Shown here: in pieces, positions 40,601 through 50,536 of the stretch | Numbering within the stretch: position 1 is the stretch's first letter | How the letters are laid out: each line of letters starts with the position of its first letter | Assembly: GCF_014490785.1 (NCBI RefSeq) | Contig: NZ_CP051488.1 | Span: 2,852,001-2,916,000 of the forward strand | Direction: 5' to 3' | Source: Kosakonia sp. SMBL-WEM22 | Lineage (GTDB): Bacteria; Pseudomonadota; Gammaproteobacteria; Enterobacterales; Enterobacteriaceae | Length of the DNA: 64,000 nucleotides | The notes under the pieces: generated by a model | Databases searched by the model: none | Told to the model about the DNA's origin: nothing | Seen by the model: only the letters and a program-made list of their open reading frames with translations | Program-made: the position numbers and the translations under genes

Positions 40601-41263
40601 ATGTTACGAGTTATCGATACAGAAACCTGCGATTTGCAGGGCGGTATCGTCGAGATCGCCTCGGTGGATGTGGTCGACGGGAAAATCGTCAATCCGCAGA
40701 GCCATCTGGTACGTCCCGATCGCCCCATCAGCCCGCAGGCGATGGCCATCCATCGCATCACCGAAGCGATGGTGGCCGATCAGCCGTGGATCGAAGAGGT
40801 CGTGCCTTACTACCACGGCAGTGAGTGGTATGTGGCGCATAACGCCAGTTTTGACCGCCGTGTGCTGCCAGAGATGCCCGGCGAGTGGATCTGTACCCTG
40901 AAGCTGGCGCGTCGTTTATGGCCGGGGATCAAATACAGCAATATGGCGCTCTACAACTCACGCAAACTCAGCGTAGAGACGCCAGCCGGTCTGCATCACC
41001 ACCGCGCGCTGTATGATTGCTACATCACCGCGGCCCTGCTGATTGACATTATGCAGGTCTCGGGCTGGAGCGCGGAGCAGATGGCTACCATCACCGGACG
41101 CCCGGCGCTAATGACTACCTTTACCTTTGGTAAATACCGCGGCAAACCGGTTGCTGAGATCGCCGACCGCGATCCGGGCTACCTGCGCTGGCTGTTTAAC
41201 AACCTTAACAGCATGAGCCCGGAGCTGCGTTTAACGCTTAAACACTACCTTGGCGAGGGGTGA
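40601..41263 (+). CDS. exoX: Exodeoxyribonuclease X
   Basis: 220 residues from ATG 40601 (MLRVIDTETCDLQGGIVEIA). DEDD exonuclease: DTET (Asp6, Glu8), NASFD, and HHRALYDCYIT. Distributive 3'-5' exonuclease on ssDNA and dsDNA used in mismatch repair and UV survival. Starts 11 bases after holE. Confidence 0.97.
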   Translation: MLRVIDTETCDLQGGIVEIASVDVVDGKIVNPQSHLVRPDRPISPQAMAIHRITEAMVADQPWIEEVVPYYHGSEWYVAHNASFDRRVLPEMPGEWICTLKLARRLWPGIKYSNMALYNSRKLSVETPAGLHHHRALYDCYITAALLIDIMQVSGWSAEQMATITGRPALMTTFTFGKYRGKPVAEIADRDPGYLRWLFNNLNSMSPELRLTLKHYLGEG

Positions 41264-43318
41264 TTACCCTTTACCGGGCAGTGTCCCCTGCGCCAGCGCG
41301 ATCAGAAACGCATACTCCAGCGCGACCCCTTCGTAGGATTTGAACCGCCCCGATTTACCGCCGTGCCCTGAATCCATATCGGTACAGAGCAGCAGCAGAT
41401 TGTCGTCGGTTTTATATTCCCGCAGTTTCGCCACCCATTTCGCCGGCTCCCAGTACTGTACCTGCGAATCATGTAGCCCGGTGGTCACCAGCATATGCGG
41501 ATAGGGGTGCGCGCCAATGTTGTCGTAGGGGCTGTAGCCCTTCATATAGTGATAGTAAGTCTCATCCTGCGGATTGCCCCACTCCTCAAACTCGCCGGTC
41601 GTTAAAGGGATCGACTCATCAAGCATGGTGGTGACCACATCGACAAAGGGCACCTGGGCAATCACGCCGTGGTAGAGAGAGGGGCGCATATTGATCACCG
41701 CGCCCATCAGCATGCCGCCCGCGCTGCCGCCCATCGCATAACAGTATTGCGGTGAGCCGTAGCCCTGCTCCAGCAAACTGTCGGTAACATCAATAAAGTC
41801 ATTGAAGGTGTTCTGCTTATTGAGGAATTTCCCCTCTTCGTACCAGGCATGACCCAGCTCGCCGCCGCCGCGAATATGCGCTATCGCGCAGACAAAACCG
41901 CGATCCAGCAGGCTCAGGCGGCTGCTGCTAAAGTCTGCATCGATACTTGCTCCGTAGGAGCCGTAGCCGTAGATCAGCAGCGGGTTTTCGCCTTTGCGGA
42001 AATGGTTATGGTTGTAGACCAGCGAGACGGGCACTTCAACGCCGTCCCGAGCGACCACCCACAGATGCTCACTGCGATAGTCGCTGGCGTCAAAGCCCGC
42101 CACTTCTGTTTGCTTCAGCACACGCCGCTCGCCGGTATCCATATCAAGCTCAAACAGGGTATCCGGCGTGGTCATTGAGGAGTAACCGTAACGTAGCCGC
42201 GAGGTTTCCGGCTCGGGATTGTAAGCAAGCCAGGTGACATAGGCCGGATCGTCGAAGGCGATACCGATCACCTCACGGGTTTTACGGTTGATCTGCCGCA
42301 GGCTTGTCAGGCCGCGCTGCCGCTCTTCGACCACCAGCCAGTCGGTAAAGAGAGTAAATCCTTCCAGCATAATGTGATCGCGGGCGGGGATCAGCGCTTC
42401 CCAGCGCCGTTCATCACGTACTTTGGTGCGATAGAGGCCAAAGTTTTTCCCGTCGCGGTTGGAACGCAGGTAGAAGGTGTGCTGGTAGTGATCGAGGCTG
42501 TACTCATGCTCTTTGCGCCGTGGTAAAAAGCAGAGCGGCTGCGCATCCGGCAGTTCGGCATCGAGCAGCAGTACTTCGCTGGTGGTGGCGCTGGCAAGGT
42601 GAATGGTGATGTAGTGCTGGGAGGTGGTTTTGCTCAGCCCAACGTAAAAGGTGTCATCTTTCTCTTCGTAGACCAGCTCATCCTGCTGCGTCGGCGAACC
42701 GACGGTGTGCCGCCAGACCTGATAGGGCAGCAGCGTGGTGGCATGTTTACGCACGTAGTAGACGGTCTCGGAATCATTCACCCAGACAAAGTCTGGCGAG
42801 ACGTTATCGAGCACCTCCGGATACCAGTTGCCGGTCTCCAGATTGCGAAAGCGCAAACCATACTGCCGCCTGGAGAGGAAATCTTCCGCCAGCGCCATGA
42901 TGGTGTTGTCGGGCGAGATATCGAGACCGCCCATGGTGTAAAACTCGCTGTGCGAGGCGCGCTGGTTGGCATCCAGCAGGGTGATCCAGTCGTCCCATTC
43001 AGCGCTGAGCACCGACTGACGCTGATAGATGGCGTACTCATTGCCCGGCTCATAAATGTGTCGGTAACGATAGCCGTTACGAATATAGGGCGCGGAGACT
43101 TCGCGCTGCGGAATGCGGGAGATGATCTCCTGCAGCAGGTCATCCTGCAGGGCCTGCTGAGAGGCCATCACCTCGCGCCCGTAATCGTTCTCCTGATGCA
43201 GATAATCAAGCACCACTGGCTGAGAGCGCGTGTCGTCCCGCAGCCAGTAGTAATTATCGACGCGTGTATCGCCATGAACAGTCATGGCGTGGGGGATCTG
43301 TTTTGCTTTCGGCAACAT
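41264..43318 (-). CDS. ptrB: Oligopeptidase B
   Basis: 684 residues from ATG 43318 (MLPKAKQIPHAMTVHGDTRV). Prolyl oligopeptidase family: N-terminal beta-propeller, C-terminal alpha/beta hydrolase with GGSAGG nucleophile (YAMGGSAGGMLMG), catalytic Asp in the TTGLHDSQVQYWEP segment and His in DMDSGHGGKSGR. Cleaves short peptides after Arg or Lys in the cytoplasm. Confidence 0.97.
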   Translation of the reverse strand: MLPKAKQIPHAMTVHGDTRVDNYYWLRDDTRSQPVVLDYLHQENDYGREVMASQQALQDDLLQEIISRIPQREVSAPYIRNGYRYRHIYEPGNEYAIYQRQSVLSAEWDDWITLLDANQRASHSEFYTMGGLDISPDNTIMALAEDFLSRRQYGLRFRNLETGNWYPEVLDNVSPDFVWVNDSETVYYVRKHATTLLPYQVWRHTVGSPTQQDELVYEEKDDTFYVGLSKTTSQHYITIHLASATTSEVLLLDAELPDAQPLCFLPRRKEHEYSLDHYQHTFYLRSNRDGKNFGLYRTKVRDERRWEALIPARDHIMLEGFTLFTDWLVVEERQRGLTSLRQINRKTREVIGIAFDDPAYVTWLAYNPEPETSRLRYGYSSMTTPDTLFELDMDTGERRVLKQTEVAGFDASDYRSEHLWVVARDGVEVPVSLVYNHNHFRKGENPLLIYGYGSYGASIDADFSSSRLSLLDRGFVCAIAHIRGGGELGHAWYEEGKFLNKQNTFNDFIDVTDSLLEQGYGSPQYCYAMGGSAGGMLMGAVINMRPSLYHGVIAQVPFVDVVTTMLDESIPLTTGEFEEWGNPQDETYYHYMKGYSPYDNIGAHPYPHMLVTTGLHDSQVQYWEPAKWVAKLREYKTDDNLLLLCTDMDSGHGGKSGRFKSYEGVALEYAFLIALAQGTLPGKG

Positions 43319-43396
43319 AGCACTTATCTTTTTTCTGTTTTCCATCCTATAAGGGTGGCAAAACAAACGCGCGTTGCAAGCGAAACGTTATAGCGC

Positions 43397-44062
43397 TCAG
43401 GCTGTAAGGGCGCGTTTTTGCTGCTGAAGATCCTGTTCGATGCCTTCGCGGACATCCTGCGGCACCTTCAGCGCATCGCCCAGCGCATTGAGATAGCTGC
43501 GCTCCATAAAGTGATCGATGTCGATAACCGCACAGCTGAGGAAGTAGAGCTCCAGTGCCTCCTCCTCATTTTTGACACCCTGCGCCAGCCACGCTGGATC
43601 GAGAGGCTGCTCCAGCGCTTTCGCCACCAGCTCACGCCCCTGGGTTTCGATGCCCGCTTCGCGCAGCTGCGCTTCGATTGCCGCCTGTTCCTGCTCATCA
43701 ATATGGCCATCGCTCTTCGCCGCAAAGACCAGTGCCACAATCAGGCGCTCAGTGCGCACGTCCAGCGGCGATTGCTGCTGGCCAAACTGCGGCTCGTCCT
43801 GATGGGTTTCACGGATGCGATCTTTGTATTTGTTCCACAGCACCGTGCCGGCCACCGCCCCGCCACCAACCAACAGCGCGCCGGTACCATATTTGGTGAG
43901 CAGTTTGCGCGATGATTTGTTGGCAACCAGCAGACCGGCAAGGCCGCCCAGCGCACCCGGCACCAGAAGCTTATTTAAGCCCTGGCCCTCTGCGGAGGAA
44001 GAGGATGGCGATGCAGCGCTTTTCTGCCCCAGCAGCGACTGTAGTTGATTTAACCAGTTCAT
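43397..44062 (-). CDS. yebE: YebE, inner-membrane DUF533 protein
   Basis: 221 residues from ATG 44062 (MNWLNQLQSLLGQKSA). A hydrophobic stretch at about 33-80 (LVPGALGGLAGLLVANKSSR, YGTGALLVGGGAVAGTVLW) is followed by a TerB-like helical domain (LIVALVFAAKSDGHIDEQEQ). In E. coli it responds to envelope stress through CpxR. Function unknown. Confidence 0.94.
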   Translation of the reverse strand: MNWLNQLQSLLGQKSAASPSSSSAEGQGLNKLLVPGALGGLAGLLVANKSSRKLLTKYGTGALLVGGGAVAGTVLWNKYKDRIRETHQDEPQFGQQQSPLDVRTERLIVALVFAAKSDGHIDEQEQAAIEAQLREAGIETQGRELVAKALEQPLDPAWLAQGVKNEEEALELYFLSCAVIDIDHFMERSYLNALGDALKVPQDVREGIEQDLQQQKRALTA

Positions 44063-44156
44063 TTTTTTCCCTCGCTTAACATCTTTGTCAGACAAGAGTA
44101 AGCGAGGGGGATGTCAGGAAGTGTCTGTATCTGGAAAGAATAGGAAAAGTAGGGTG

Positions 44157-44507
44157 CTACGGCTGAGGTGTGTACGCCGCGCTGCCCGCCGGGCAGTCGA
44201 CCCTGACGCGATAATGTATATCGGCGCTTTTACCGCGTACGGTGAGCGGCACCGTCCACTTGTCACCCTTGCCGGTCACCTCTTGCGGATTAACCCATAC
44301 CACCGGATCCGCCTGACCAATTTTTTTCTGATCATCCGCCCAACGCACAATGCGGTTTTGCAGATAGTCGCGCTTAACGCTGGCGGCGATGCCCTCAGCG
44401 TTAAGCCCTTCACAGGAAGGAAATTTCACGACCTTCTCTGCGGCAGCGTTTGCCGCCATGCTGCCCGCCAGCAAAAACAGACCGGTTACTACCCCTGCTA
44501 TTTTCAT
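44157..44507 (-). CDS. yebF: Secreted protein YebF
   Basis: 116 residues from ATG 44507 with signal peptide cut after AANA. FPSCEGLNAEGIAASVKRDY and WADDQKKIGQADPVVWV match YebF, a small protein that E. coli K-12 can release into the medium. Two cysteines (PSCEG, RVDCPAG) likely form a disulfide. Confidence 0.95.
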   Translation of the reverse strand: MKIAGVVTGLFLLAGSMAANAAAEKVVKFPSCEGLNAEGIAASVKRDYLQNRIVRWADDQKKIGQADPVVWVNPQEVTGKGDKWTVPLTVRGKSADIHYRVRVDCPAGSAAYTPQP

Positions 44508-44565
44508 GCTTATCTCCTGGTTAATATCCATTCAAAGCATGGTACAAATTACTGGCGGTGCAAGA

Positions 44566-44904
44566 TCAGGCGACTTTAGCCCGCTTGCTGGCGCTTTTAA
44601 TATCAACCGCGTCAGAGGATTGATCTGCAGCGGCTTTTGCCGGGGAAGCGCCCTCTTCGCTCTCTGTTCCAGGCAGTTTGCCGGATTTCAGAATACCGTT
44701 GAGCGCATCTTTTTGCTCGGCGAGCCACATCGCCATGCGTTCACGGGTCTCCTCTTCCAGAGCTACCGGACCGGTGCCTAACCAGTCACCCAGCACTTCC
44801 GCCAGGTCGAGCATTTTATCGTAAGCATCGGCTTCCTTTTTGCTGGCAAAAGACATCTTTTCCTCACCTTCGCGAATGACTACGTATTTAACTTCTACCG
44901 CCAT
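44566..44904 (-). CDS. yebG: SOS-induced protein YebG
   Basis: 112 residues from ATG 44904. The first 36 residues (MAVEVKYVVIREGEEKMSFA, SKKEADAYDKML) are almost the E. coli sequence; the C-terminal tail is longer and rich in Ala, Ser and Lys. Controlled by a LexA box just upstream. Molecular function unclear. Confidence 0.95.
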   Translation of the reverse strand: MAVEVKYVVIREGEEKMSFASKKEADAYDKMLDLAEVLGDWLGTGPVALEEETRERMAMWLAEQKDALNGILKSGKLPGTESEEGASPAKAAADQSSDAVDIKSASKRAKVA

Positions 44905-44919
44905 GATGCAGCCTCGTCT

Positions 44920-44939
44920 TACTGTGTATTTGTACAGTA
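44920..44939 (-). promoter_or_regulatory. LexA box of yebG
   Basis: TACTGTGTATTTGTACAGTA, a near-perfect SOS box, 16 bases upstream of the yebG start. Confidence 0.92.
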
Positions 44940-44980
44940 TAATAGCGCGATGAAAAAACCACCGCAAGTGAAAAAGACAG

Positions 44981-44996
44981 ACGCAAACGTTTTCGT
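44981..44996 (+). promoter_or_regulatory. PurR operator of purT
   Basis: ACGCAAACGTTTTCGT fits the PurR consensus ANGCAANCGNTTNCNT at every fixed base, 38 bases upstream of the purT start. Confidence 0.9.
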
Positions 44997-45033
44997 TATA
45001 CTGCGCCCACTTTTTTTCTAATGGTACTTCGCT

Positions 45034-46212
45034 ATGACTCTTTTAGGAACTGCGCTGCGTCCGGCAGCCACGCGTGTGATGTTGTTAGGCTCAGGCGAGC
45101 TGGGCAAAGAAGTGGCTATTGAATGTCAGCGGCTCGGTATCGAAGTCATTGCGGTTGACCGCTATGCTGACGCGCCAGCGATGCAGGTCGCGCACCGATC
45201 CCATGTGATTAACATGCTTGATGGCGAGGCGTTAAAAGCGCTGGTCGCTGTGGAGAAACCGCACTTTATTGTGCCGGAGATCGAAGCCATCGCCACCGAT
45301 GCGCTAATTGAGCTGGAGGCCACCGGTCAACATGTGGTTCCCTGCGCGCGCGCCACAAAATTGACGATGAACCGCGAGGGGATCCGTCGCCTTGCAGCAG
45401 AGGAGCTGCGGTTACCCACCTCGGCCTACCGTTTTGCCGATAGCGAAGAGAGCTTCCGCCAGGCGGTAAGCGAAATTGGCCTGCCCTGCATCGTGAAACC
45501 GGTGATGAGCTCTTCAGGCAAAGGGCAGAGTTTCATTAAATCTATCGACCAGCTGGCAACGGCGTGGGCCTATGCACAAGAGGGTGGTCGCGCCGGTGCT
45601 GGCCGCGTCATTGTCGAAGGCGTGGTGAAGTTTGATTTTGAAATCACCCTGCTGACTATCAGCGCGGTAGACGGCGTCCACTTCTGCGCACCCGTGGGAC
45701 ACCGTCAGGAGGATGGCGATTATCGTGAATCGTGGCAGCCGCAGCAGATGTCCGCCACGGCGCTTGAGCGCGCCCGGCAGATTGCCCGTGAGGTGGTGCT
45801 GGCGCTGGGAGGACATGGTCTTTTCGGCGTTGAACTCTTTGTCTGTGGCGATGAGGTGATCTTCAGCGAAGTCTCGCCGCGCCCGCACGATACGGGAATG
45901 GTGACGCTGATATCGCAGGATCTCTCTGAGTTTGCCCTGCATGTACGCGCCTTTTTAGGCCTGCCGATTGGCGCGATCCGCCAGTACGGCCCGGCCGCCT
46001 CTGCGGTGATTTTGCCGCGTCTGCACAGCCAGAATGTCACCTTTGATAATCTGCACCACGCCGTTGATGCAGGCGTGCAGCTGCGTTTGTTCGGCAAGCC
46101 GGAGATTGAAGGATCGCGCCGTCTGGGCGTGGCGCTGGCCGTCGCAGAGAATGTTGAGAGTGCGGTCGCCCGCGCCGTGGCCTCAGCCAACGCGGTGCAG
46201 GTTAACGGATAA
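45034..46212 (+). CDS. purT: Formate-dependent GAR transformylase
   Basis: 392 residues, ATP-grasp enzyme making formyl-GAR from GAR, formate and ATP in purine synthesis. RVMLLGSGELGKEVAIECQR (GAR-binding Rossmann-like start), PVMSSSGKGQSFIKS (ATP grasp loop), GVELFVCGDEVIFSEVSPRP (metal ligands). Preceded by a PurR operator. Confidence 0.97.
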   Translation: MTLLGTALRPAATRVMLLGSGELGKEVAIECQRLGIEVIAVDRYADAPAMQVAHRSHVINMLDGEALKALVAVEKPHFIVPEIEAIATDALIELEATGQHVVPCARATKLTMNREGIRRLAAEELRLPTSAYRFADSEESFRQAVSEIGLPCIVKPVMSSSGKGQSFIKSIDQLATAWAYAQEGGRAGAGRVIVEGVVKFDFEITLLTISAVDGVHFCAPVGHRQEDGDYRESWQPQQMSATALERARQIAREVVLALGGHGLFGVELFVCGDEVIFSEVSPRPHDTGMVTLISQDLSEFALHVRAFLGLPIGAIRQYGPAASAVILPRLHSQNVTFDNLHHAVDAGVQLRLFGKPEIEGSRRLGVALAVAENVESAVARAVASANAVQVNG

Positions 46213-46245
46213 AAAAAGCCCGGTGCGCATAGTGCGTCCGGGCTT
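46211..46245 (-). terminator. Terminator of edd-eda
   Basis: AAGCCCGG...CCGGGCTT stem followed by a T-run on the minus strand; may also slow purT transcription from the other side. Confidence 0.8.
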
Positions 46246-46277
46246 GTTATCAGGCGGGTGTGATACCCGCCTGCTGA

Positions 46278-46919
46278 TTACAGCTTCGCACCCTCAACGG
46301 CTTCGCGTGCCAGTTTGGTGATGCGTTCGTAATCGCCTGCTTCCAGCGCGTCGGCCGGAACCAGCCACGAGCCGCCGATGCAGAGCACGCTTTTCAGCGC
46401 CAGGTAGTCACGGTAGTTCGCCGGAGAGATGCCGCCGGTCGGGCAGAAACGCACCTGCGAGAAGGGACCGGCAATGGCCTGCAGCGCTTTGGTGCCGCCA
46501 TTCGCTTCCGCCGGGAAGAATTTAAACTCTTTCAGGCCGTAATCCATGCCCAGCATCAGCTCGGAAACGGTGCTGATACCTGGGATCAGCGGAATGGTGC
46601 CTTCGGTTGCCGCTTTCAACAGCGGCTCGGTCAGCCCGGGGCTGATAGCGAACTGCGCGCCCGCTTCGGTAACTTCCGCCAGCTGCTGCGGATTCAACAC
46701 GGTGCCAGCGCCGATAATGGCTTCCGGGACCTCTTTGGCAATGGCGCGGATAGCGTCAATCGCGCATGCGGTGCGCAGCGTCACTTCCAGGACGCGAACG
46801 CCACCAGCAACCAGCGCTTTCGCCATCGGGACAGCGTGCTCCAGTTTGTTTACCACGATCACCGGTACAACCGGGCCGGTCTTCAGGATGGCTTCTGCAC
46901 TTGTTTTCCAGTTTTTCAT
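46278..46919 (-). CDS. eda: KDPG/KHG aldolase
   Basis: 213 residues from ATG 46919 (MKNWKTSAEAIL); an ATG one codon earlier is possible. Splits KDPG to pyruvate and glyceraldehyde-3-phosphate. Catalytic Glu in VLEVTLRT and Schiff-base Lys in EFKFFPAE are visible. Follows edd with a 34-base gap. Confidence 0.97.
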   Translation of the reverse strand: MKNWKTSAEAILKTGPVVPVIVVNKLEHAVPMAKALVAGGVRVLEVTLRTACAIDAIRAIAKEVPEAIIGAGTVLNPQQLAEVTEAGAQFAISPGLTEPLLKAATEGTIPLIPGISTVSELMLGMDYGLKEFKFFPAEANGGTKALQAIAGPFSQVRFCPTGGISPANYRDYLALKSVLCIGGSWLVPADALEAGDYERITKLAREAVEGAKL

Positions 46920-46955
46920 CAATCTTTTCTCTCGCCAGAATAAAATCTTGTCGTC

Positions 46956-48767
46956 TTAAAAAGTGATACAGGTTGCGCCCTGCTCTGCGCCGGAGAGCTT
47001 CTCTCGCAGCGCGCCGAACATTTCACGGCCTGTGCCCACGCGCATCGCGCTAAGGTCAGGAATATGCGGCTGACGTGCGGCAAGTTCGTTGTCAGCAACC
47101 AGCAGGGTCAACTCACCTGTCTGCCCGTTAACCCGGATAATGTCGCCATCACGCACTTTTGCCAGCAACCCACCATCATAAGCTTCGGGTGTCACATGGA
47201 TTGCCGACGGCACTTTACCTGATGCCCCTGACAGCCGTCCATCGGTAACTAAGGCAATTTTGAAACGGCGGTCCAATAATACACCAAGTGGCGGCATCAG
47301 TTTATGTAATTCTGGCATACCATTGGCTTTCGGCCCCTGATGACGCACCACCACTACACAATCGCGATCCAGCAGACCTGCTTCAAAGGCCGGTAATACG
47401 TCATGCTGGCTCTCAAACACCACCGCAGGCGCTTCAATGACCTGGTTCTCTACCGGCACGGCGGAGGTTTTCATCACCGCGCGCCCGAGGTTGCCACTCA
47501 GCACTTTGGTGCCGCCATGCTGTGAAAAAGGGTTATCGATGGTGGCGATAATCGAATCATCCAGCGACGCGGTAGCGCCTTCACGCCAGTCGAGCTCGCC
47601 ATTGTTGAGCCACGGCTCCTGGGTGTAGCGCGTCAGGCCGAAACCGGCCACGGTGTTCACCTCTTCATGCAGTAGACCGCCCTTCAGCAGTTCGCGCATC
47701 AATACCGGCACACCGCCCGCCGCCTGGAAGTGGTTGATGTCCGCCGGGCCGTTCGGATAGAGACGCGCAAGCAGCGGCACCACTTCAGAGAGTTCGGAGA
47801 AGTCATCCCAGTTAATAATGATGCCCGCCGCGCGCGCCATCGCCACCAGGTGCATGGTGTGGTTAGTCGATCCGCCGGTTGCCAGCAGGGAGACGATGCC
47901 GTTGACCACCACTTTTTCATCGATCATTTTGCCGAGCGGCATCCATTCGTTACCGTTGCCGGTCAGGCGCGTCACCTGGCGAGCAGCGGCTTCGGTCAGC
48001 GCTTTACGCAGCGGTGCATCCGGGTGAACAAACGAGGAGCCAGGCAACTGCATACCCATAAACTCAATCACCATCTGGTTGGTATTGGCGGTGCCGTAGA
48101 AAGTACAGGTGCCCGGAGCGTGGTAGGAGGCGGCTTCCGACTCCAGCAGCGCCATGCGATCGACTTTACCTTCCGCATAAAGCTGTCGAATACGCACCTT
48201 CTCTTTATTAGCCAGGCCGCTCGCCATCGGGCCTGACGGCACGAAAAGCGCGGGCAGGTGACCAAACGACAGCGCCGCCATCGCCAGCCCCGGGACGATT
48301 TTGTCGCAGACGCCAAGATAGAGCGCGCCGTCGAACATATTGTGCGAGAGCCCCACTGCCGCGGACATGGCGATCACTTCGCGGCTCAGCAGCGACAGCT
48401 CCATGCCATCCTGACCCTGCGTTACGCCATCGCACATTGCCGGTACGCCACCCGCTACCTGGCCGACCGCATTCACCGAGTGCAGCGCTTTACGAATAAT
48501 GTCGGGATAGACTTCATAAGGCTGATGTGCGGAGAGCATGTCGTTGTAGGAGGTGATGATGGCGATGTTGTTGCGCAACATGCTTTTGAGCGAGGCTTTA
48601 TCTTCTGGCTGGCAGGCGGCAAAACCGTGTGCCAGATTGCCACAGGCCAGCGTCGAACGACGAACGGTATTGCTTTTCGCTTGCTCAATGCGTGCAAGGT
48701 AGGCTGCGCGGGTTTCGCGTGAACGTTCAATAATGCGATTTGTTACGCGTAACATTACTGGATTCAT
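46956..48767 (-). CDS. edd: 6-phosphogluconate dehydratase
   Basis: 603 residues, the E. coli length. IlvD/Edd family iron-sulfur dehydratase: cysteines in VPAMCDGVTQGQDGMELSLL, GTCTFYGTANTNQM and the C-terminal TDGRLSGASGKVPSAIHVTPE. Makes KDPG in the Entner-Doudoroff path, feeding eda downstream. Confidence 0.97.
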   Translation of the reverse strand: MNPVMLRVTNRIIERSRETRAAYLARIEQAKSNTVRRSTLACGNLAHGFAACQPEDKASLKSMLRNNIAIITSYNDMLSAHQPYEVYPDIIRKALHSVNAVGQVAGGVPAMCDGVTQGQDGMELSLLSREVIAMSAAVGLSHNMFDGALYLGVCDKIVPGLAMAALSFGHLPALFVPSGPMASGLANKEKVRIRQLYAEGKVDRMALLESEAASYHAPGTCTFYGTANTNQMVIEFMGMQLPGSSFVHPDAPLRKALTEAAARQVTRLTGNGNEWMPLGKMIDEKVVVNGIVSLLATGGSTNHTMHLVAMARAAGIIINWDDFSELSEVVPLLARLYPNGPADINHFQAAGGVPVLMRELLKGGLLHEEVNTVAGFGLTRYTQEPWLNNGELDWREGATASLDDSIIATIDNPFSQHGGTKVLSGNLGRAVMKTSAVPVENQVIEAPAVVFESQHDVLPAFEAGLLDRDCVVVVRHQGPKANGMPELHKLMPPLGVLLDRRFKIALVTDGRLSGASGKVPSAIHVTPEAYDGGLLAKVRDGDIIRVNGQTGELTLLVADNELAARQPHIPDLSAMRVGTGREMFGALREKLSGAEQGATCITF

Positions 48768-48888
48768 AGAGGCTCCTGAAATTTATCTGTTCGGGGAGAG
48801 CGTGCTAACCGTCTATTTCACTCTGCATAACAAGCTGAAAACACCGGATTGCCGCGCCCCAAAGGCAAAATCACTTTCGCCAGTGTAA

Positions 48889-48924
48889 TAAAAAAAGCCC
48901 CGCTGGTGAATCCAGCCGGGGCTT
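48889..48924 (-). terminator. Terminator of zwf
   Basis: AAAGCCCCG...CGGGGCTTT stem with seven T on the minus strand, between zwf and edd. Confidence 0.88.
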
Positions 48925-48999
48925 TGAAACAGAAAAATTGTTCGCGGAGCTGTGTTAGATCATGTTACCGGTAAAATTGCGCAACATGCCAGACTCGGG

Positions 49000-50475
49000 T
49001 TACTCGAACTCGTTCCAGGAACGGCCATCGCGGGTGATCATCGCAACCGACGCGACAGGGCCCCAGGTACCGGCCTGATACGGTTTCGGTGAGTCATTAT
49101 CCGCAGCCCAGGCTTCAGTGATGGAGTCCACCCACTTCCACGCCTCTTCCACTTCATCGCGGCGCACAAACAGCGCCTGAATGCCGCGCATCGACTCCAG
49201 CAGCAGGCGCTCGTAAGCATCCGCCAAATGAGTCTCGTTAAAGGTTTCGGAGTAGCTCAGATCGAGCTTAGTGGTCTGCAGATTGTGTTTGTGATCCAGC
49301 CCCGGCACTTTATTGAGGATCTGGATATCCACCCCCTCATCCGGCTGCAGGCGAATGGTCAGTTTGTTCTGCGGCAGCTCCTGCCAGGACTCTTTAAACA
49401 GATTGAGTTCCGGGTTTTTGAAGTAGACCACCACTTCTGAACACTTGGTCGGCAGACGCTTACCGGTGCGTAGATAGAACGGCACACCCGCCCAGCGCCA
49501 GTCGTCGATATCGACGCGGATGGCAACGAAGGTTTCAGTATGGCTCGACTTGTTCGCGCCCTCTTCTTCCAGGTAGCCCGGCACTTTTTTGCCCTGGGCG
49601 AAACCGGCGGTGTACTGGCCGCGCACGGTTTTTTCCCGCACATTTGTGCGATCGATACGGCGCAGGGATTTGAGCACCTTCACTTTTGCGTCGCGAATGC
49701 TATCCGCGGTGAGATCGGACGGCGGCGACATCGCGATCATACAGAGCACCTGCAGCAGGTGGTTCTGGATCATATCGCGCATCTGACCAGCCTGGTCGAA
49801 ATAGCCCCAGCGCCCTTCAATGCCCACCTCTTCCGCGACGGTGATCTCGACATGATCGATAGTGCGGTTATCCCAGTTATTAACGAATAGTGAGTTGGCA
49901 AAGCGCAGCGCCAGCAGGTTAAGCACTGTCTCTTTACCGAGGTAGTGGTCGATACGGTAAACCTGGCACTCTTCAAAATACTCGCCCACCTGATCGTTGA
50001 TCTGACGGGAGGTCTCAAGAGAGTTGCCGAGCGGTTTTTCCATTACCACTCGAGCCGGTTTGGCGTTCAGCTTCGCCGCGCCCAGCCCTTTACAGATGGC
50101 ACCAAACGTATCCGGCGGCATTGCGAAGTAGTTGATGGTAGTGCGATTTTTTTGATCCAGCATCGCGCCGAGGCGTTTGAAGGCGGGCGTATCGTTTACA
50201 TCGAGATTACAGAAATCGAGACGACCGCTCAGCTTGTCCCACAAGCTTTCGTCAATCTTCTCTTTCATAAAGGTTTCGAGCGCTTCACGAACCACTTTGG
50301 TATAGGCTGCTTTATCCCAGTCGGCACGGCCAACACCGAGAATCCGCGTCTCATCATGAATTTGACCGGCTTTTTCCAGCTGGTACAGGGAAGGCAGCAA
50401 TTTCCGGCGTGCGAGATCGCCTTTCGCGCCGAAAATGACCAGGTCACACGCCTGGGCTGTTTGGACTACCGCCAT
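49000..50475 (-). CDS. zwf: Glucose-6-phosphate 1-dehydrogenase
   Basis: 491 residues. NADP-binding FGAKGDLARRKLLPSLYQL, active-site RIDHYLGKETV, and GVPFYLRTGKRL are diagnostic. Oxidises glucose-6-phosphate at the entry of the pentose-phosphate and Entner-Doudoroff routes; edd-eda lies directly downstream. A HexR operator lies in its promoter. Confidence 0.98.
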   Translation of the reverse strand: MAVVQTAQACDLVIFGAKGDLARRKLLPSLYQLEKAGQIHDETRILGVGRADWDKAAYTKVVREALETFMKEKIDESLWDKLSGRLDFCNLDVNDTPAFKRLGAMLDQKNRTTINYFAMPPDTFGAICKGLGAAKLNAKPARVVMEKPLGNSLETSRQINDQVGEYFEECQVYRIDHYLGKETVLNLLALRFANSLFVNNWDNRTIDHVEITVAEEVGIEGRWGYFDQAGQMRDMIQNHLLQVLCMIAMSPPSDLTADSIRDAKVKVLKSLRRIDRTNVREKTVRGQYTAGFAQGKKVPGYLEEEGANKSSHTETFVAIRVDIDDWRWAGVPFYLRTGKRLPTKCSEVVVYFKNPELNLFKESWQELPQNKLTIRLQPDEGVDIQILNKVPGLDHKHNLQTTKLDLSYSETFNETHLADAYERLLLESMRGIQALFVRRDEVEEAWKWVDSITEAWAADNDSPKPYQAGTWGPVASVAMITRDGRSWNEFE

Positions 50476-50521
50476 GTCACTCTCCTCAGTTAGCTATCCT
50501 GAAGCTGTCATCCGCTTCAGT

Positions 50522-50536
50522 TGTAATTTTATTACA
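50522..50536 (-). promoter_or_regulatory. HexR operator of zwf
   Basis: TGTAAT-TTT-ATTACA, a perfect 6-3-6 palindrome close to the known HexR consensus, 47 bases upstream of zwf. The other 285 bases to hexR show no gene and must hold both divergent promoters. Confidence 0.85.

Noticed and set aside
45514..46190. Minus-strand ORFs in purT
   Set aside because: Shadows of purT; no start signals.
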